Source: Gudongella sp046224405
GTDB lineage: Bacteria > Bacillota > Clostridia > Tissierellales > Tissierellaceae
Direction: 5' to 3'
Length of the DNA stretch: 64,000 bases
NCBI RefSeq assembly: GCF_046224405.1
Contig: NZ_JBJXRK010000001.1
Coordinates: 372,001 to 436,000, forward strand
Numbering within the stretch: position 1 is the stretch's first letter; each line of letters starts with the position of its first letter. Positions 26,583-34,652 of the stretch are shown in pieces. Under the pieces are notes generated by a model. The model was not told the origin of the DNA, did no database searches, and saw nothing but the letters and a program-made list of their open reading frames with translations. A program made the translations under genes and the position numbers.

Positions 26583-28022
26583 ATGCTGCTACGAAACGGA
26601 TATGTATTACAGACTGATGAAACAAAGGTTTTCTTTGAAAGGCTTGATATAAGGACCGAAGACGGAGAGATACTGGACCTGGGCACTGATCTTAGCCAAA
26701 TCCAAGACGAGGAGATAGTTGACCTTAATGGGGATATTGTTCTGCCTGGAATGGTTAACAGCCATTACCACTCCTACACAAACATCCTTAGGGGGACCTC
26801 CTTTGGAGAGCCACTTGAGCTTTGGTCAAACGATACTGTAGCCCTTGGTGGAATACTTAACAAAAGGGACATGGAGCTATCTGCATCCCTTGGAATCATA
26901 GAGATGCTAAGGTCTGGAGTAACTGCCTGCGTGGACCATATTCCACATCTTGACAAGGCAGCTTCAATTGCAAGGGTCTACAGCTCAACAGGATTTAAGG
27001 CCGGACTGGCCCCCATGCTGCACAACATCAAGGACAGCGACCTCCTTTACAGCATGGATCGTGAAATCCAGAAGACGAAGAGTCCAAGTCCATTCCCATC
27101 CACAGATGAATACCTCCATTTCTACAGAGACTTCATTGCAAGCTTCAACAGGCCTGATGAAAATACCAGAGTCATGGTGGGAATCAACTCACCTCAAAGG
27201 GCTGACGACGAGCTTTTGGAGGCATCCTCACAATTGGCAAGGGATTTTGACTTGCCTGTACACAGCCATCTCCTGGAAAGCAGATGGCAGAGGCTTACCG
27301 CTGACCACACTCATTCACCGGTTGAGAAGATGGACCAGTACGGACTTCTTACAAAGAGGGCCTCCCTTGCCCATTGTGTATGGCTAAAGGATTTTGAGCT
27401 TGAGCTTTTGGCACAAAGAGGTGCAACGGCAATAACAAACCCAACCAGCAATCATTTTCTTGGAAGTGGAGTTTTTCCGGCGAAAGTGTTTATTGAAAGA
27501 GGAATACCCCTTGCACTTGGGTCAGACGGGGTCAACTGTGGAACAAACCACAATATGCTGGAGATCTTAAGATTCTTTCTACTTCTTGAAAGAAACTCAA
27601 ACCCTGATTATGGCACCTGGATAGGCTTGAAAAAGGGATATGATATGGTTACCCGTAACGGAAGCTCCTTATTGGACTTCTCCAAGCCAGCAGGTCAAAT
27701 AAGTAAAAACCATGCAGCTGATCTGGTGGTTGTTGACAGGACACAGCTTCTTGATATCCTTGATTCATCCCTGGCAGCCCAGCTTATCTTTAACACTTCG
27801 CATCTGGATGTGAAGCATGTTCTCATAAATGGTCAATTCGTGATGAAAGACCGTGAGATTCTGGGTCTGTCGGAAACAGAAATCCGAGGAGAGATTGTTG
27901 AAAGGAAGAGGGCGCTTGAAGAGCCAATGAAAAAAACACTTGAGAGGGCATCAAGAGACAAGGAGCCCTTCCAAAGGATGTATGGCAGGCTCCAGGATAA
28001 GTTCAATGAATACAAAGATTAA
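26583..28022 (+). CDS. Amidohydrolase-family deaminase (SsnA/TrzN/DadD-like)
   Basis: Metal-dependent hydrolase of the amidohydrolase superfamily, cytosolic, 479 residues. Metal and catalytic motifs are His61 and His63 in NSHYHSY, His in VHSHLLES, LAHC, and Asp in ALGSDGVN. The family includes nucleobase, S-adenosylhomocysteine/methylthioadenosine and 5'-deoxyadenosine deaminases, as well as SsnA-type proteins. The context (GntR regulator, nucleoside ABC importer, adenosine deaminase, nucleoside phosphorylases) favours a purine-type substrate. The precise reaction is not determined. An ACGAGG site precedes the ATG. Confidence 0.78.
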   Translation: MLLRNGYVLQTDETKVFFERLDIRTEDGEILDLGTDLSQIQDEEIVDLNGDIVLPGMVNSHYHSYTNILRGTSFGEPLELWSNDTVALGGILNKRDMELSASLGIIEMLRSGVTACVDHIPHLDKAASIARVYSSTGFKAGLAPMLHNIKDSDLLYSMDREIQKTKSPSPFPSTDEYLHFYRDFIASFNRPDENTRVMVGINSPQRADDELLEASSQLARDFDLPVHSHLLESRWQRLTADHTHSPVEKMDQYGLLTKRASLAHCVWLKDFELELLAQRGATAITNPTSNHFLGSGVFPAKVFIERGIPLALGSDGVNCGTNHNMLEILRFFLLLERNSNPDYGTWIGLKKGYDMVTRNGSSLLDFSKPAGQISKNHAADLVVVDRTQLLDILDSSLAAQLIFNTSHLDVKHVLINGQFVMKDREILGLSETEIRGEIVERKRALEEPMKKTLERASRDKEPFQRMYGRLQDKFNEYKD

Positions 28023-28059
28023 CAAAATGCTGTTACCGGATTGGTAACAGCATTTTGTT
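28021..28059. terminator. Bidirectional terminator between amidohydrolase and add
   Basis: A 17-bp perfect stem (core AAAATGCTGTTACC and its complement) around a short GGATT loop. It overlaps the last bases of both convergent genes. Confidence 0.9.
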
Positions 28060-29092
28060 ATTTGGAAAAATGAATTTCAAATTTTTCATTGAAGAGCCTT
28101 CTTAGATGGTCCTTATCCTCCTCTGATGCAAAGGAAGCCTCAAGTCCATTTAATATAACCCTTCTTAAGTCCTCCAGGCTGAAGCCAATTTCTGTTACAA
28201 GCTTCTCATATTCTTGGATCAGGTCCGTATTTGATACAGTCATATTGTCCGTGTTTGCAGTGACAACAATTCCATCCTCCAGGTATCTCTTTATTGGATG
28301 AGCACTGTAGGATTCTATGGCCTTGGTCTGGATGTTGCTTGTTAAACACAGCTCCAGGGGAATCCCCTTCTCCTTGACAAAGTCATAGACCTCCTGATTC
28401 CTGTAGGCATGGACCCCATGCCCTATCCTTTCGGCATGAAGCTCCTTCACTGCCGTTATTATATTCTCTGGAATACCTGTTTCACCTGCATGGACTGTCC
28501 TATGGAAGCCATACTCCCTTGCCAGCTCAAAGGCTTCCCTGTGCAGCTGAGGAGGAAAATCATGCTCATTTCCAGCCAGGTCAATTGCGACCACACCCTT
28601 ATTCAGGAATTTTTTTCCCTGCTTTACCGCCTCAAGGCTCTTTTGGGGTGAATGATGCCTCATGAGAATCAGAATCAGATTTGATATGACACCAAAATCC
28701 CTCCTGCCCTCCTCCATTCCAGCGAGAACCGCTTCAACAGCCCCGTCGAAGGTAAGTCCTCCGTCCAGATGGAAAAATGGTGCAAACCTGATTTCCAAAT
28801 AGTATATATTCTGTTTACTGACATCCTCTATGAGCTCGTAGGCTATCCTTTGCAGATATTCCTTTTTTTGCATGACACTCAAGGTCAGCTCAAACCGTTG
28901 GAGATACTCCTTCAGTGATTTGCACTCACTTGGGGCCTGGACATAACCCTTGAACTCCTCAAGGTCATCCGTATGGTGGGGAATCCCTTCAAGTCTTGCA
29001 ATCTCAAGAATTGTCTCCGGCCTTATGCTTCCGCTAAGATGACAGTGCAGGTCCAGCTTTGGCAAATCCCTTATAATATCAATATTGTTCAT
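28058..29092 (-). CDS. add: Adenosine deaminase
   Basis: Zinc enzyme that deaminates adenosine and 2'-deoxyadenosine, and possibly 5'-modified analogues, to inosines. The 344 residues show the zinc ligands in DLHCHLSGS, the HAGE motif, RIGHG and ANTDNMTVS. The last motif carries TDN in place of the TDD of animal enzymes, a variant I recall from other bacterial adenosine deaminases. It is the last gene of the LacI-controlled operon, 69 bases after the phosphorylase gene, and ends in a shared terminator. Confidence 0.93.
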   Translation of the reverse strand: MNNIDIIRDLPKLDLHCHLSGSIRPETILEIARLEGIPHHTDDLEEFKGYVQAPSECKSLKEYLQRFELTLSVMQKKEYLQRIAYELIEDVSKQNIYYLEIRFAPFFHLDGGLTFDGAVEAVLAGMEEGRRDFGVISNLILILMRHHSPQKSLEAVKQGKKFLNKGVVAIDLAGNEHDFPPQLHREAFELAREYGFHRTVHAGETGIPENIITAVKELHAERIGHGVHAYRNQEVYDFVKEKGIPLELCLTSNIQTKAIESYSAHPIKRYLEDGIVVTANTDNMTVSNTDLIQEYEKLVTEIGFSLEDLRRVILNGLEASFASEEDKDHLRRLFNEKFEIHFSK

Positions 29093-29161
29093 TGAAGAAT
29101 CAACCTTTCATGGAAAATATTCCTGGCAAATTAATTCTACCAGGAATATTTGTCTTATCAA

Positions 29162-29935
29162 TTATTTTCTTGCGTCAACAGCCTTTCTGTGAAGTTCCTG
29201 GCATACGCAGTCATGGTTCTCCTCCACCTTCATGGCAGTTGTGAACAGAAGCTTCTTGAGCTTCTCATTGTTGTCCTTAACAACGCTTCTATGAAGCGCA
29301 AGGTCAGGCTCAACATCAGTCAGACCTGCAGCCATGTCTGTCACAAGATTAACTGTTGAATAACAGATGCCAACCTCCCTGGCCAGGGTGGCCTCAGTTG
29401 AGTTTGTCATTCCCACAACATCCATTCCCCAGCTTCTGAAAACCTGGACCTCCAGGGCAGTTTCATACCTTGGTCCACCTGTACAGATGTAGTTACCCTT
29501 TTCATGAAGGTCAATTCCCAGCTCCTTGGCTGATTCAATGAACAGACCCCTTAACTCCGGGCAATATGGGTTTGTCATATTCACAGAGTGCTCTCCAAAG
29601 GTTGATTCCCTGTTCCATGCAAAGTCCATAAACTGGTCAATCAGTACCAAATCTCCAACCTTCATTTCAGGATTAAGTGAACCCACTGCATTCATTGAAA
29701 TGGCTCTTTTGACTCCAAGCTGCTCCAAAGCCTTCATGTTTGCATGGTAATTTACCTGGTATGCAAGCACACCGTGTTGAATTCCATGTCTTGGCAAAAA
29801 TATTATTTCCCTGTCATCCATCTGTGAAACATATACATTTGTCTGGCCGTATTCCGTATCAATTATTCTCTCTTCCGGATCCCTAAGAAAGCTTGTATCG
29901 TAAAGACCCGTGCCACCTATTATTGCTATTTTCAT
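29162..29935 (-). CDS. MTA/purine nucleoside phosphorylase (MtnP family)
   Basis: Phosphorylase of the trimeric PNP/MTAP family that splits purine nucleosides such as methylthioadenosine, methylthioinosine or 5'-deoxyinosine into base and pentose-1-phosphate. The 257-residue form starts at the ATG at 29935 after GGAGGTGACTGT and reads MKIAIIGGTGLYD. PRHG, NAVGSL and GMTNSTEATLARE are family motifs. LVTDMAAG keeps the Asp that usually recognises a 6-amino group but lacks the following Cys-Trp of animal MTAP, so base preference is open. It lies between the aldolase and add genes. Confidence 0.87.
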   Translation of the reverse strand: MKIAIIGGTGLYDTSFLRDPEERIIDTEYGQTNVYVSQMDDREIIFLPRHGIQHGVLAYQVNYHANMKALEQLGVKRAISMNAVGSLNPEMKVGDLVLIDQFMDFAWNRESTFGEHSVNMTNPYCPELRGLFIESAKELGIDLHEKGNYICTGGPRYETALEVQVFRSWGMDVVGMTNSTEATLAREVGICYSTVNLVTDMAAGLTDVEPDLALHRSVVKDNNEKLKKLLFTTAMKVEENHDCVCQELHRKAVDARK

Positions 29936-29962
29936 ACAGTCACCTCCAAATTTACCAATCAA

Positions 29963-30538
29963 TTACTTAAGCTTGCTGAAAAGCGCTATCTTTGCAGTAT
30001 CCTCGGCCATCTCAGCCATAAAGAAGGCTTTTCTGAAGTCAGGACCTACAGAAGTCAGGCCATGCTCCTTCATTAGAATTACCACTCTCTCAGGGTCGGA
30101 ATACTCCTTTAAGACATTTTCTGCCAGCTCTTCTGAGCCTGAACCCGAAATTCCAACTGTGGGAACCTTTTTAAGGTAGCCCTTGGCATGATTTGTAACA
30201 AGTGGAAGCTCCTCATGATTTGCCGCTATTGCTGTTGCATACGGTGGATGGATATGGATTACTGCATTTACATCCGGTCTAACCTTGTAGATACCGGCAT
30301 GGAATCTCCACTCTTTGGATTTCTGGACGGATCCCTCAAGATGATTTCCATCCAGGTCAATCTTCACAACATCGTCAACCGTCATATCGCTAAAGGCACT
30401 CCCTGTTCCCTTGATAAGGATTGCCTCCTCACCTGGAACCCTGCAGCTGATATTGCCACCAGTTGCACAGATCATTCCTCTGTCATAGCACATTCTGCTG
30501 TATCTAACCAATTCTTCCTTTATTTTTTGAATATCCAT
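29963..30538 (-). CDS. Class II aldolase (deoxypentulose-phosphate aldolase candidate)
   Basis: Zinc aldolase of the fuculose-1-phosphate/adducin family, 191 residues. It shows the phosphate-binding TGGNISCR, the catalytic Glu in SKEWRFHAGIY, the HIHPPYATA zinc pair, and His in MKEHG. Next to an MtnA-type isomerase and a nucleoside phosphorylase it fits the third step of the DHAP shunt: cleavage of 5-methylthioribulose- or 5-deoxyribulose-1-phosphate to DHAP and an aldehyde. The start at 30538 stands after GGAGGA; the frame also has an ATG six bases upstream. Confidence 0.87.
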   Translation of the reverse strand: MDIQKIKEELVRYSRMCYDRGMICATGGNISCRVPGEEAILIKGTGSAFSDMTVDDVVKIDLDGNHLEGSVQKSKEWRFHAGIYKVRPDVNAVIHIHPPYATAIAANHEELPLVTNHAKGYLKKVPTVGISGSGSEELAENVLKEYSDPERVVILMKEHGLTSVGPDFRKAFFMAEMAEDTAKIALFSKLK

Positions 30539-30549
30539 TGTCATTCCTC

Positions 30550-31398
30550 CTATTTATCTTTACCAAGTGATGGATGCCAGTAGGTCTTGTTGTTTGCCTT
30601 CTTAAGCTGCTCCCATTCATCGAGGATTATTGCAGCCTCCGTGGCTGCAGCTATGCTCTTCTCAACCCCGCCGTAGACAAATTCATCAGTGACCCTGTTG
30701 CCTATAACGGCGAATATTGCTCCCGCCTTGATCTTGAACAGGCTTGAAAGTGTAAGGACTGTCGCTGCCTCCATTTCGTAGTTTACAACATTGGCTGCCC
30801 TAAGGTCCTGGTATCTGTCCTCAAACCAGCTTTGTCTGTAGCCACCAAAGCCAGGCCTGTTCTGTCCGCAGAAGAAGGATGCAGCCGTTGCCGTTATCCC
30901 CACGTGGTAGGTTAGTCCAAGCCTTTCGCAGGCCTCGACCAATGCTGCGACCACCTCATAGTCCGCTATTGCAGGATAGTTTAGGTTCACATAGTTCTCA
31001 CTCGTGCCATCGTATCTTACAGCCCCGGATGAAATGATAAGGTCACCAGGTCTGATATGTGGCTGTATAGCCGATGTGGTACCAACCCTAATGAATTTCT
31101 TTGCACCAACCTCCGCAAGCTCCTCAAGGGCACTTGCTGTTGAACCTCCACCGGCTCCAGTTGAGCATGCTGAAATATCCATTCCCCTAATCTTTCCAGT
31201 ATGGGTAACATGCTCCCTATATGCTGCGATTTCACGGGATTCATCCCAAAGCTCTGACATTTTTGGCACTCTGTCTGGGTCTCCGGGAAGAAGCACGGTT
31301 TCTGCCACATCCCCTGGACGACATCTTATGTGATACTGAAGTCTACCTTCCAGTTCAGGTCTTTCTGCCTGCGAGTTCCAATTATTGTTCTCTGACAT
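30550..31398 (-). CDS. udp: Nucleoside phosphorylase (uridine phosphorylase family)
   Basis: Hexameric NP-I family phosphorylase that releases a base and (deoxy)ribose-1-phosphate. The 282 residues contain the phosphate and ribose site motifs LPGDPDRV, SACSTGAGGGSTASALEEL, VGTTSAIQ, and VNYEMEAATVLTLS with the conserved Glu-Met-Glu. It is slightly longer than typical uridine phosphorylases at the N-terminus. It lies five bases before the aldolase gene in the LacI operon. Pyrimidine nucleosides are the likely substrates, purines possible. Confidence 0.87.
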   Translation of the reverse strand: MSENNNWNSQAERPELEGRLQYHIRCRPGDVAETVLLPGDPDRVPKMSELWDESREIAAYREHVTHTGKIRGMDISACSTGAGGGSTASALEELAEVGAKKFIRVGTTSAIQPHIRPGDLIISSGAVRYDGTSENYVNLNYPAIADYEVVAALVEACERLGLTYHVGITATAASFFCGQNRPGFGGYRQSWFEDRYQDLRAANVVNYEMEAATVLTLSSLFKIKAGAIFAVIGNRVTDEFVYGGVEKSIAAATEAAIILDEWEQLKKANNKTYWHPSLGKDK

Positions 31399-31436
31399 TT
31401 AAACTCCTCCTCTATTTCAAGATGGCTTCGTGATAT

Positions 31437-32501
31437 CTAAGCCTCTTGGGCCAGCTTGGTCAGCTTCTCCACAAATGGCCCTTCCAATGCTCCCACTTCA
31501 GTGATTATTGCAGTGATATTCTCATTAGGTGTGATGTCAAATCCGGGATAAAGCGCCTCCACACCCTCGGCTGCTATTCTTTCCCCGTTTATCATTGTAA
31601 CCTCACTGCTGTCTCTCATCTCTATCTCAATGTCCTTTCCACTCTTGGCGTTCAGGTCAATGTTGTATTTGGATGTTGATATGTGGAAAGGTATCCCATG
31701 AGCCTTTGCAACAAGTGAAATCATGTAGGTTCCAATCTTGTTTGCAGTGTCTCCATTGATTGCTAGCCTGTCAGAGCCTGTGATCACCCTGTCAAACATA
31801 CCCTTCTGTGCGATTGCACCAACCATGTTGTCCGTGATCAGGACAACTGGAATTCCAAGCTTTTTCAGCTCCCAAGCGGTTATTCTGGCTCCCTGGAAGT
31901 ATGGTCTGGTCTCGCAGGAGATGACCTTTATGTTCTTTCCCTGGGCTATTGCAGTCCTGAATACCGATAGGGTTCTTCCCCCGAATCCAAACCCAGCGAC
32001 TCCTCCGGCATGACAGATTGTAAGGATTGTCTCTCCGTCCTTGATTAGATCGGCTCCAGCCTTACCTATTCTTCTTTCCACATCAAGCTGCTTCTCCATA
32101 ATGTCGATAGAACGCTTCTGCATCTCCTGGACCAGCTCATCTTTACTGAAGCCACCCATATCCTTGCAAAGCATGTCAACAGTCTTGTGCATATTGACTG
32201 CTGTTGGTCTTGTCGCCTTAAGGTATTCTCCGGCCTTCCTGATCTCTTCAGCATCACCCTTACTGCTGAAGGTAGCCATGATGATTCCATATATCCCTGC
32301 AAGGGCGATTGCTCCAGAACCCCTGATAACCATATCCTTGATTGCCTTTGCTACGCCCTCCATGTCCTCAAGCTCAATGTATTCTTCCTTAGGTAACTTA
32401 AGCTGGTCAAGCATAACAATCTTTCCAGCCTCATACCATGCAGGCAGAAGCAGGTCATCATTCTTAAGCTTTTCAACGTAATCCCTCAATAATTGATCCA
32501 T
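31437..32501 (-). CDS. Methylthioribose-/deoxyribose-1-phosphate isomerase
   Basis: Isomerase of the MtnA/eIF2B-like family converting an aldose-1-phosphate to the ketose-1-phosphate. The 354 residues hold the active-site Cys (TICHAGGVAGFGFGG) and Asp (ITGSDRLAINGDTANKIGTY) and end with ALYPGFDITPNENITAIITE. Family members act on 5-methylthioribose-1-phosphate or 5-deoxyribose-1-phosphate, and the neighbouring class II aldolase favours the DHAP shunt rather than the full methionine salvage pathway (no mtnB, C, D, K or W here). The start at 32501 follows AAGGAGTG. Confidence 0.9.
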   Translation of the reverse strand: MDQLLRDYVEKLKNDDLLLPAWYEAGKIVMLDQLKLPKEEYIELEDMEGVAKAIKDMVIRGSGAIALAGIYGIIMATFSSKGDAEEIRKAGEYLKATRPTAVNMHKTVDMLCKDMGGFSKDELVQEMQKRSIDIMEKQLDVERRIGKAGADLIKDGETILTICHAGGVAGFGFGGRTLSVFRTAIAQGKNIKVISCETRPYFQGARITAWELKKLGIPVVLITDNMVGAIAQKGMFDRVITGSDRLAINGDTANKIGTYMISLVAKAHGIPFHISTSKYNIDLNAKSGKDIEIEMRDSSEVTMINGERIAAEGVEALYPGFDITPNENITAIITEVGALEGPFVEKLTKLAQEA

Positions 32502-32553
32502 AATCAACACTCCTTGCAATATTATTTATTATTAGCATCCGCATTATCTTTGT

Positions 32554-32712
32554 CTAGAATTTTAAAAATTCAACTATCTTTGCTCCAAGAAAAATTCCAA
32601 TTATTCCCACCACTCCTGGCAATGTCGGCGGTGCCGGTAAAGGCAGCTTTAGGAGCGTAAATGCCCCGCCTGCCACAAGTCCTGTGATCAATGCCAAAAT
32701 TGTCAAATTCAT
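32554..32712 (-). CDS. XapX-domain small membrane protein, copy 2
   Basis: A 52-residue protein with two hydrophobic helices flanking LPLPAPPTLPG and ending GIFLGAKIVEFLKF. It is 79% identical by eye to the copy at 18678-18836. An AGGTAGGTGAA site precedes the ATG. It is the first gene after lacI in the nucleoside salvage operon, which is the best contextual clue to a link between XapX proteins and nucleoside handling. The biochemical function is unknown. Confidence 0.9.
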   Translation of the reverse strand: MNLTILALITGLVAGGAFTLLKLPLPAPPTLPGVVGIIGIFLGAKIVEFLKF

Positions 32713-32754
32713 CTATTTCACCTACCTTAAGGATTAATATTTCCTACCCGGTTT

Positions 32755-32768
32755 TGTAACCGGTTACA
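32755..32768. promoter_or_regulatory. LacI-family operator O2
   Basis: TGTAACCGGTTACA, a perfect 14-bp palindrome with the central CG step of LacI-family operators. It lies between the lacI stop codon and the xapX start, 43 bases before the latter. It closely matches O1 in front of lacI. Confidence 0.75.
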
Positions 32769-32782
32769 TGATTTCGAAAAAA

Positions 32783-33775
32783 TTATTTGCTCCCACAGCT
32801 CTTTCTCACAACAAGCTGGGGCTTTGTTATGATCTGCTGGGTTTTCTTGCCATCATTCTTAAGAATCTCCATAAGAATCTCAAATCCCTCTCTGCCAAAC
32901 TCTTCCTGTCTGTTGTCTATGGTTGTAAGTTGTATTGCATAGTATGATGCAAACTTGATGTTGTCAAATCCGACAACAGCCATGTCTTCGGGAATCCTTA
33001 CTCCATTCCTCTCCAGGACTTCCATATATGAAAGAGCAAGATTGTCATTGAATGCAAATATTGCAGTCGGTCTTTTACCCTTCTCTTCAAGAAGCATTCT
33101 GGCTACATTTTTTTCAACGTCATTCTCAAAGTACATGCGCTGATCAACCTCTATCCCATTTGATGTCAATGCCTTTCTGTAGCCATCATATCTCAGCTGG
33201 TTAAGATAGTTGTCATGCTTCTCTGTACAATATGCAATTTTTTCATGCCCCAGGTCTATGAGATGCTGAACTGCCATCCTGGCCCCTTCCATATTGTCCA
33301 CTGAAACGTAATTGACGGGATACCTGTATTGTACCGGTCCCATAAGAACAAAGGGAATCTGGTTGTCATGGAGATAATCCAGGGTCTTCTCATCAATATC
33401 AGCAGTTGACATTATTATTCCGTCAACATCCCTGCTTTGAAGGACCATTATGTCCTTAAGGGTCTTTTCCCTGCTGTATCCTGAATTAAGTATGATTATC
33501 TGATAGCCATTTTCGCTGGCTGCCCTTTCCGCTCCCTGGATAAGCCCCCCAAAAAATGGGTTCGAGACGTTTGGAACAATTATCCCAACTGTATTTGTGC
33601 TCCTGGTGGAAAGCCCTCTGGCATTTGTGTTTGGAATGAATCCAAGCTCCTCGATAACCTTTAGGACCTTTTTCTTTGTCTCGGCTGTCACCTGGTCACT
33701 GTTATTTATAACCCTTGATACCGTTGCCACTGACACTCCGCACCTTGTGGCAACATCTCTTATTGTAACCTTCAT
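32783..33775 (-). CDS. LacI-family transcriptional repressor
   Basis: A 330-residue LacI/GalR regulator: N-terminal helix-turn-helix MKVTIRDVATRCGVSVATVSRVIN, hinge helix near residue 50, and a periplasmic-binding-like sensor domain. The ATG at 33775 follows GGAGGCATATT; the longer upstream frame has no ribosome site. Two matching palindromes, one over its own transcript start and one before xapX, point to autoregulation and control of the salvage operon. The inducer is probably a nucleoside or sugar phosphate. Confidence 0.93.
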   Translation of the reverse strand: MKVTIRDVATRCGVSVATVSRVINNSDQVTAETKKKVLKVIEELGFIPNTNARGLSTRSTNTVGIIVPNVSNPFFGGLIQGAERAASENGYQIIILNSGYSREKTLKDIMVLQSRDVDGIIMSTADIDEKTLDYLHDNQIPFVLMGPVQYRYPVNYVSVDNMEGARMAVQHLIDLGHEKIAYCTEKHDNYLNQLRYDGYRKALTSNGIEVDQRMYFENDVEKNVARMLLEEKGKRPTAIFAFNDNLALSYMEVLERNGVRIPEDMAVVGFDNIKFASYYAIQLTTIDNRQEEFGREGFEILMEILKNDGKKTQQIITKPQLVVRKSCGSK

Positions 33776-33794
33776 AATATGCCTCCGTTTCAAA

Positions 33795-33853
33795 TGTAAC
33801 CGTTTACATTTTCCTCTTGTGTCCATTCTACATAATTTCTTCGTGTATTGCAA
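33795..33853 (-). promoter_or_regulatory. lacI promoter with operator O1
   Basis: TTGCAA (33848-33853), 17 bases, TAGAAT (33825-33830) on the minus strand. The near-palindrome TGTAACCGTTTACA (33795-33808; flanks AAA/TTT) lies at about +10 to +23, where bound repressor would block transcription. Confidence 0.78.
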
Positions 33854-33898
33854 GAAAAAAATAAGCCCTTCGGATTAATACTTCCAAAGGGTTTATTC
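33853..33898 (-). terminator. Terminator of the symporter/KAS III-like/SDR operon
   Basis: Stem AATAAACCCTTTGG/CCGAAGGGCTTATT (with mismatches), followed on the minus strand by a run of seven T. The T-run touches the -35 element of the lacI promoter. Confidence 0.82.
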
Positions 33899-33913
33899 CT
33901 TTCACTCTATTTA

Positions 33914-34636
33914 TTATAATCTTAAACCACCATTTACCGATAGAACATGTCCCGTTACAAAGGAAGCTTCATCACTAGCCAGAAAAAGAACACCGTTGGC
34001 TATTTCCTGTGGTTGAGCAAGTCTATTAAGCATGGTCTTTTCCTTGATTGGACCTAGCACAGTTTCCGGAACTGTCTTCATCATGTCTGTCATTGTATAT
34101 CCCGGTGCTACAACATTACATCTTACAGCTGCACCTTTTCTTGAAAACTCTTTAGCCCAAGTCTTTGCCATGCCAATAACACCAGATTTTGTCGCTGCAT
34201 AATTTATTTGACCGATATTTCCGTATTCACCTACCACAGATGCAATATTTACAATTGAGCCAGTTCCTTGTTTCATCATCAAAGGCCCAATCGCCTGTCC
34301 CATGTTGAATGTTCCTTTAAGATTTATTTCGATAACATTATCCCACATTTCCTCTGTCATCTTATGGGTTAGGGCATCCCTGGTAATTCCTGCATTATTC
34401 ACAAGTATATCAATTTTCCCATACTCATCCATAACATACTCCACTAGTTCCACTATCCTGTTTCTATCTGTAACACTCCCAATGAATCCCTCAACATTAT
34501 CATATTCATAAGGTAACTCCTTAAGATCATAGCTAAGTACCCTAGCACCTTCCCTTGAAAAAGTTTCACAGATGCATTTACCGATTCCACTATTCCCTCC
34601 TGTAACAATTGCAATTTTTCCTTCTAACCTTTTCAT
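33914..34636 (-). CDS. SDR-family oxidoreductase (FabG-like)
   Basis: A 240-residue short-chain dehydrogenase: cofactor motif TGGNSGIGK at 12-20, NNAG, the active-site Ser in NIASVVGEYG, Tyr and Lys in YAATKSG, and the C-terminal VNGGL. Sequence features resemble 3-oxoacyl-ACP/CoA reductases. It is the last gene of an operon with an acyl-CoA ligase and a KAS III-like protein, so it may reduce the 3-keto group of their product or act in the reverse direction. Confidence 0.87.
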   Translation of the reverse strand: MKRLEGKIAIVTGGNSGIGKCICETFSREGARVLSYDLKELPYEYDNVEGFIGSVTDRNRIVELVEYVMDEYGKIDILVNNAGITRDALTHKMTEEMWDNVIEINLKGTFNMGQAIGPLMMKQGTGSIVNIASVVGEYGNIGQINYAATKSGVIGMAKTWAKEFSRKGAAVRCNVVAPGYTMTDMMKTVPETVLGPIKEKTMLNRLAQPQEIANGVLFLASDEASFVTGHVLSVNGGLRL

Positions 34637-34652
34637 CCTATCCCTCTTTCCA

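Noticed and set aside
28058..29092. Loss of an active-site Asp in adenosine deaminase (TDN instead of TDD)
   Set aside because: This variant occurs, as far as I recall, in normal bacterial adenosine deaminases and need not mean a changed function.
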